Shown here: positions 60,211 through 64,000 of the stretch, in pieces
Numbering within the stretch: the first letter of the stretch is position 1
Layout of the letters: the number at the start of each line of letters is the position of its first letter
From: Streptomyces griseoluteus
GTDB taxonomy: Bacteria; Actinomycetota; Actinomycetes; Streptomycetales; Streptomycetaceae
Length of the DNA stretch: 64,000 bases
Reading direction: 5' to 3'
Assembly (NCBI GenBank): GCA_000717735.1
Contig: JOBE01000033.1
Coordinates: forward strand, 1 to 64,000
Made by a program: the position numbers and the translations under genes
The notes under the pieces: model-generated
Database searches by the model: none
Seen by the model: only the letters and a program-made list of their open reading frames with translations
What the model was told of the DNA's origin: nothing

Positions 60211-61095
60211 TCAGACGACCGGGGGGCGACCCAGCCGGGTCAGCCGCCACACCGTACGCCACCTCATGGGGCGGCGCGGTCCGCAGGGGGTCGTCCAGCC
60301 CTCGCGGAATCCGCCGAACCACGCCTTCAGCGCGGGGAGCGAGGGCCGCCGGACCAGGGTGAGCAGGAGCCAGACGCCGAGGTAGACCGGCACCAGGGGC
60401 GCGGGCAGATTGCGACGTGCCAGCCACACTCGGTTGCGGGCCACGTTGAAGTGGTACGAGGCGTGCCGGGACGGGGCTGTGGTGGGGTGCAACAGCACCA
60501 TGTCGGAACGGTAGTCGATCATCCAGTCGGCGTCGAGCGCGCGCCAGGCGAGGTCGGTCTCCTCGTGCGCGTAGAAGAACTCGCCCGGCAGGGCGCCCAC
60601 TTCGGCGAAGACCTTGGTGCGGACAGCGTTGGCGCCGCCGAGGAAGGTGGTCACCCGGGAGGAGCGCATCGGGTCGGAGGCACGCAGCCTCGGCACGTGC
60701 CGGCGCTGGGTGGCCCCGGTCTCCGGATCGGCGATCCGGAAGGTGATGATGCCGAGGCGCGGGTCCGCGGTGAAGGCCTGGCGGACGAGTTCGGCGGTGT
60801 CCGCGTGGGCGAGCAGCCCGTCGTCGTCGAGGAAGAGCAGGACGTCGACGTCGGTGCCGCCGGGGCCGAAGGCCTCGATGCCGACGTTCCGGCCGGCGGG
60901 GATGCCGACGTTCTCCGGGAGGTCCACGGTCCGCACCCAGGCGGGCACCCCGGTGACCGGGGTGCCCTGTCCGACGACGACGACCTCGACGGGGTCGCCC
61001 TCCTGCTTGGCGACCGAGTCGATCAGCGCGCGCAGGTCGTCGGGGCGGTTGCCCATCGTGATGACGACGGCTCCCACCTTGAGCGGCGAACTCAC
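60211..61095 (-). CDS. family 2 glycosyltransferase
   Basis: A 294-aa GT2 enzyme. GAVVITMGNRPDDLRALIDSV opens the GT-A fold, the metal-binding DDDG lies in LLFLDDDGLL near residue 85, and EFFYAHEETDLAWR near 165 is the acceptor-side acidic region. It probably adds sugars to the exported polymer. GTG 61095 lies 8 bp after the CDP-alcohol transferase stop. Confidence 0.9.
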   Translation of the reverse strand: MSSPLKVGAVVITMGNRPDDLRALIDSVAKQEGDPVEVVVVGQGTPVTGVPAWVRTVDLPENVGIPAGRNVGIEAFGPGGTDVDVLLFLDDDGLLAHADTAELVRQAFTADPRLGIITFRIADPETGATQRRHVPRLRASDPMRSSRVTTFLGGANAVRTKVFAEVGALPGEFFYAHEETDLAWRALDADWMIDYRSDMVLLHPTTAPSRHASYHFNVARNRVWLARRNLPAPLVPVYLGVWLLLTLVRRPSLPALKAWFGGFREGWTTPCGPRRPMRWRTVWRLTRLGRPPVV

Positions 61096-61103
61096 GGCCG
61101 GCC

Positions 61104-61883
61104 TCACTTCAGCCTGCTGGAGACCATGATCGACACCAGGTGCAGCACGGTCTGGAGCAGCGCGATGCCGGCGAGGACCGCGACACCGACCCGGGTGTAG
61201 AACAGGTCGCCGCGGACCTGGTCGACGATCGCCAGGACCACGATGAGCAGCGAGGCCTCGATGCCGAGGACGAGCCGGTGGAACTTGAGCGCCGCGGCGG
61301 CCCTGCGGGCCAGCGCCATGCCGGAGGAGCGCGGCTCGGACGCCGCCTCCTTGACCGGCGGCAGTCCGCCCTGGTGGCGGGCGACGCCGACGAGGTCCGT
61401 CTCGGCCTTGATCAGGATGGCGCCGAGCGCGGCGAGCGTGCCGAGGAAGGCCCACAGCCAGTCGACCCGGCCCGTGCCCCACAGGTCGGCGGCGCGCAGG
61501 CCGAAGCCGACGAGCACGGCCGCGTCGCAGAGGTAGGCGCCGACCCGGTCCAGGTACACGCCGCCCAGCGAGAACTGCTTCTTCCAGCGGGCCACCTCGC
61601 CGTCGACGCAGTCGAGCAGCAGGTAGAGCTGGACCATGAGCGCGCCGAGCAGCGCCCCCGGGATCCCGGGCACCAGCAGGGCGGGTGCCGCGAGGACGCC
61701 CGCGATGGTCATGACGTACGTGAGCTGGTTCGGCGTGATCCTGGTGCCGACGAGCTGCCGGGTGATCCTGAGGGAGATCTCCCGCATGTACAGGCGGCCG
61801 CCCCAGTGCTCTCCGCTGCGCCGGTCCTTGACGCCCGGGGGGTGGACGACCGGGCGGAGCTCAGCTACGGATGGCTTTGGCAT
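61104..61883 (-). CDS. CDP-alcohol phosphatidyltransferase family protein
   Basis: A 259-aa integral membrane enzyme. The family motif Asp-Gly-x2-Ala-Arg-x8-Gly-x3-Asp-x3-Asp is complete in LDCVDGEVARWKKQFSLGGVYLDRVGAYLCD, split over about residues 92-122, with membrane helices on both sides. It transfers a CDP-activated alcohol phosphate, probably the CDP product of the nucleotidyltransferase two genes upstream. ATG 61883 overlaps the dehydrogenase gene by 23 bp. Confidence 0.92.
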   Translation of the reverse strand: MPKPSVAELRPVVHPPGVKDRRSGEHWGGRLYMREISLRITRQLVGTRITPNQLTYVMTIAGVLAAPALLVPGIPGALLGALMVQLYLLLDCVDGEVARWKKQFSLGGVYLDRVGAYLCDAAVLVGFGLRAADLWGTGRVDWLWAFLGTLAALGAILIKAETDLVGVARHQGGLPPVKEAASEPRSSGMALARRAAAALKFHRLVLGIEASLLIVVLAIVDQVRGDLFYTRVGVAVLAGIALLQTVLHLVSIMVSSRLK

Positions 61884-62922
61884 AGTCGGCGTACGCGTCC
61901 CTGATCTCGTCGTCGGACAGGTCGAGGTGTTCGAGGATGGTGAAGCGGCCCGGCCGGGTCTGCGGGGCGAAGGACACCGCCTGGACGAACTCGTCCACGG
62001 TGAAGCCCATCTCCTCCGGCCGGACGGGCAGTCCGTGCCGGCGCAGCGTCTCGACCATCTGCGCGGACCCGTCGTGGGCGCCGCGCAGGTGCATCGCGAA
62101 GGCCGCGCCGACGCCGCACTGCTCGCCGTGGCTGGCGGCGCGGGTCGGGAAGAGCAGGTCGAAGGCGTGGCTGATCTCGTGGCAGGCACCCGAGGAGGGG
62201 CGGCTGTCGCCGCTGATCGACATGGCGATGCCGGACATCACCAGGCCCTCGGAGAGGGTGACGAGGAAGTCGTCGTCGCCGACGCCGCCGGGGTGGCGGA
62301 GCACGGCCTCGCCGGCGCTGCGGGCCATGGCGGCCGCGAGGCCGTCGACGGGCTCCCCGGTCACCTGGTGGGAGAGCTCCCAGTCGGCGATGGCGGAGAG
62401 GTTGGAGATCGCGTCGCCGATGCCGGAGCGGACGAAGCGGACCGGGGCGTCCCTGATCACGTCCAGGTCGATGACGAGGGCGATCGGGGTGGGGACACCG
62501 TAGGAGCCCCGGCCGTTGTCGTTGTCCAGGGTGGAGATCGGCGAGCAGATGCCGTCGTGCGACAGGTTGGTGGCGATGGCCACCAGCGGCAGCCCGACCC
62601 GGGCCGCCGCGTACTTGGTCACGTCGATGATCTTGCCGCCGCCGAGGGCGACCACGGCGTCGTACCGCTTGCCGCGCATGGCGTCGGCGAGCTTCACGGC
62701 CTCGTCGATGGTGCCGCCCGCGACCGGGTACCAGTCGGCACCCGGCAGCTCGGGGGCGAAGTGGTCACGCAGCTTGAGGCCCGAGCCGCCGCTGATGGCG
62801 ACGGCGATCTTGCCGTTGCTGGAGATCCGCTGGTCCGCGAGGAGCGCGGACAGGTCGTCCAGCGCTCCCCTGCGGATGTCGACGACGACCGGCGAGGGGA
62901 TCAGCCGGGTCAGTACTGGCAC
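61861..62922 (-). CDS. iron-containing alcohol dehydrogenase / glycerol-1-phosphate dehydrogenase-like
   Basis: A 353-aa polyol dehydrogenase. NAD site VALGGGKIIDVTKYAA near residue 95, metal ligands in NLSHDGICS, GDSRPSSGACHEISHAF and SHGEQCGVG. The pattern is that of G1P dehydrogenase/AraM-like enzymes, so it could make a glycerol-1-phosphate-type polyol phosphate or a relative. It overlaps the nucleotidyltransferase gene by 13 bp. Confidence 0.88.
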   Translation of the reverse strand: MPVLTRLIPSPVVVDIRRGALDDLSALLADQRISSNGKIAVAISGGSGLKLRDHFAPELPGADWYPVAGGTIDEAVKLADAMRGKRYDAVVALGGGKIIDVTKYAAARVGLPLVAIATNLSHDGICSPISTLDNDNGRGSYGVPTPIALVIDLDVIRDAPVRFVRSGIGDAISNLSAIADWELSHQVTGEPVDGLAAAMARSAGEAVLRHPGGVGDDDFLVTLSEGLVMSGIAMSISGDSRPSSGACHEISHAFDLLFPTRAASHGEQCGVGAAFAMHLRGAHDGSAQMVETLRRHGLPVRPEEMGFTVDEFVQAVSFAPQTRPGRFTILEHLDLSDDEIRDAYADYAKAIRS

Positions 62923-63647
62923 GCGATCTCACGGCCCTTCGCGAGGTCGTCGTGGTTGTCGATCTCGACCCACTTGACGTCGCCGATGGGGGCCACGTCG
63001 ATCGTGAAGCCGTCGTCGACGAGCTTCTGGTAGCCGTCCTCGTAGTACAGGTCGGGGTCGCGCTCGAAGGTGGCCTTGAGGGCGTCGGCGAGGGCCTCGG
63101 CGGCCTCGGGCTCGATCAGCGTGACGCCGATGTACTCACCGGTGGCGGTGGCCGGGTCCATGAGCTTGGTGATGCGCTGGACGCCCTTGTCCTCGGCGGT
63201 GATGACCTTCATCTCCTCGTCGGCGAGGTTCTTCACCGTGTCGAGGGCGAGGATGATCTTCTGGCCCTTGCCGCGGGCGGCGAGCAGGGTCTTCTCGACG
63301 GAGACCGGGTGGACGGTGTCGCCGTTGGCGAGGATCACACCGCGCTTGAGGACCTCACGGGCGCACCACAGGGAGTAGGCGTTGTTCCACTCCTCGGCCT
63401 TGTCGTTGTCGACGAGGGTGATGGTGAGGCCGTACTTCGCCTCCAGGGCCTCCTTGCGGGCGTAGACGGCCTCCTTGCGGTAGCCGACGACGATCGCGAC
63501 CTCGGTGAGGCCGATCTCGGCGAAGTTCTTCAGCGTCCCGTCGAGGATCGTGGTCTCGCCGTCCACGGGCACGAGGGCCTTCGGAAGGGTGTCGGTGTAG
63601 GGGCGCAGACGGCGTCCGGCACCGGCTGCCAGTACGAGACCGATCAT
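62910..63647 (-). CDS. phosphocholine-cytidylyltransferase-type sugar/alcohol-phosphate nucleotidyltransferase
   Basis: A 245-aa nucleotidyltransferase. Signature LVLAAGAGRRLRPYTDTLPK at residues 4-23, ANGDTVHP near 109, with a C-terminal VKWVEIDNHDDL. It should activate a phospho-alcohol as a CDP derivative for the downstream CDP-alcohol transferase. ATG overlaps the preceding gene by 4 bp. Confidence 0.92.
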   Translation of the reverse strand: MIGLVLAAGAGRRLRPYTDTLPKALVPVDGETTILDGTLKNFAEIGLTEVAIVVGYRKEAVYARKEALEAKYGLTITLVDNDKAEEWNNAYSLWCAREVLKRGVILANGDTVHPVSVEKTLLAARGKGQKIILALDTVKNLADEEMKVITAEDKGVQRITKLMDPATATGEYIGVTLIEPEAAEALADALKATFERDPDLYYEDGYQKLVDDGFTIDVAPIGDVKWVEIDNHDDLAKGREIACQY

Positions 63648-64000
63648 GCTGTTTCTCCTTCGTCGTGAACGGCGGGTGCTCCGGAGGAGACCCAGAAGCG
63701 GATGGACTCCACGAGCACCACCAGCGCGACGGCGACCGCCAGCGCGGTCAGTGCCAGGGTGAAGTCGTCACCGCGGTCCGCCAGCAGGGCGGCGAGGACG
63801 GTCACCAGGAGCGTGCGCCCCTCGTGTCCGCCGGTGACGCGCACCAGCCACGCGGGCGGCGCGCCGGTGCCGCCGCGGATGCGGTACACCGTGTCGTAGT
63901 GATGGTAGGCGACGGCCGCCACCAGCCCGAATGCGGCGGGGAGGGCGTGCGGGGAGTCGGAGCGGGCCGCGAGGACGAGGACGGTGGTGTACTCGGCGGC
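63644..64000 (-). CDS. membrane protein, DUF5941-like (5' end outside window)
   Basis: C-terminal 118 residues of a gene continuing past the window. Two membrane helices (TLLVTVLAALLADRG, LALTALAVAVALVVLVESIRFWV) with a Tyr/His-rich segment (AAVAYHHYDTVYRIRGG) between helices. Proteins of this look often adjoin nucleotidyltransferases in Streptomyces surface-polymer loci. The TGA overlaps the next ATG by 4 bp. Confidence 0.7.
   Translation of the reverse strand, partial: AAEYTTVLVLAARSDSPHALPAAFGLVAAVAYHHYDTVYRIRGGTGAPPAWLVRVTGGHEGRTLLVTVLAALLADRGDDFTLALTALAVAVALVVLVESIRFWVSSGAPAVHDEGETA

Overview
The window is a high-GC actinobacterial chromosome segment, almost certainly Streptomyces. Pointers are the base composition, frequent GTG starts, stop/start overlaps between genes, conservon operons, a truncated SARP regulator, a hopanoid operon with tiny coupled ORFs, and a LysM/M23 gene behind a ydaO-type (c-di-AMP) leader. 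About 55 protein genes, one tRNA and several decayed genes are supported.

Layout. 1-7 kb: a SARP regulator cut by the window edge, a proline-rich membrane protein, two tandem Ser/Thr kinases with PQQ-propeller sensors, and a DinB protein. 7-11.4 kb: an ABC exporter, the collapsed remains of an RHS polymorphic-toxin gene with its toxin tip and a probable immunity gene, and a signal-peptidase-like membrane protein lacking both catalytic residues. 11.5-13.4 kb: tRNA-Pro(GGG) and an unusual acyl-CoA dehydrogenase. 13.4-25.7 kb: two conservons (kinase-like, Roadblock, DUF742, GTPase). One ends in a GAF protein, the other in a P450 without the ExxR motif. Between them lie a RICIN membrane protein and an FMO / tryptophan-type prenyltransferase pair. 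26-31 kb: an EF-hand protein and a four-gene operon headed by an MfnB-type furan synthase, with 11-bp tandem repeats in its promoter region. 31-36.4 kb: a small immunity-like gene, an HNH nuclease broken by a 7-bp duplication, an MBL hydrolase, an amino-acid dehydrogenase, TetR and a SIMPL protein. 36.5-43.4 kb: the five-gene STM4015-STM4011 cluster (repeat protein, ATP-grasp-like, phosphatase-like, two radical SAM enzymes), with two divergent genes beside it. 43.3-47.6 kb: SGNH hydrolase, riboswitch-controlled LysM/M23 protein, tyrosine phosphatase, a 57-aa membrane protein and an XRE/cupin regulator. 47.7-57.4 kb: the hopanoid operon. 57.7-64 kb: TetR and a cell-surface glycopolymer/phospholipid-like locus (Wzt/Wzm exporter, GT2, CDP-alcohol transferase, G1P-dehydrogenase-like enzyme, nucleotidyltransferase, and a protein cut by the window end).

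How the genes work together. The hopanoid genes read as one minus-strand operon: hpnC, hpnD and hpnE make squalene, a polyprenyl synthase supplies precursor, Shc cyclises, and hpnH, hpnG and an aminotransferase build the C35 side chain. The MfnB operon predicts a furan built from glyceraldehyde 3-phosphate, then oxidised and methylated. The STM401x cluster looks like a peptide or protein modification system with unknown substrate and is the strongest candidate here for an undescribed system. Intact genes run in both directions with many convergent pairs separated by perfect stem-loops. I see no CRISPR array, IS element or phage. Evidence of transfer or decay is confined to about 9.2-10.8 kb and 31-32.2 kb. 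All homology statements come from reading motifs, not from searches.
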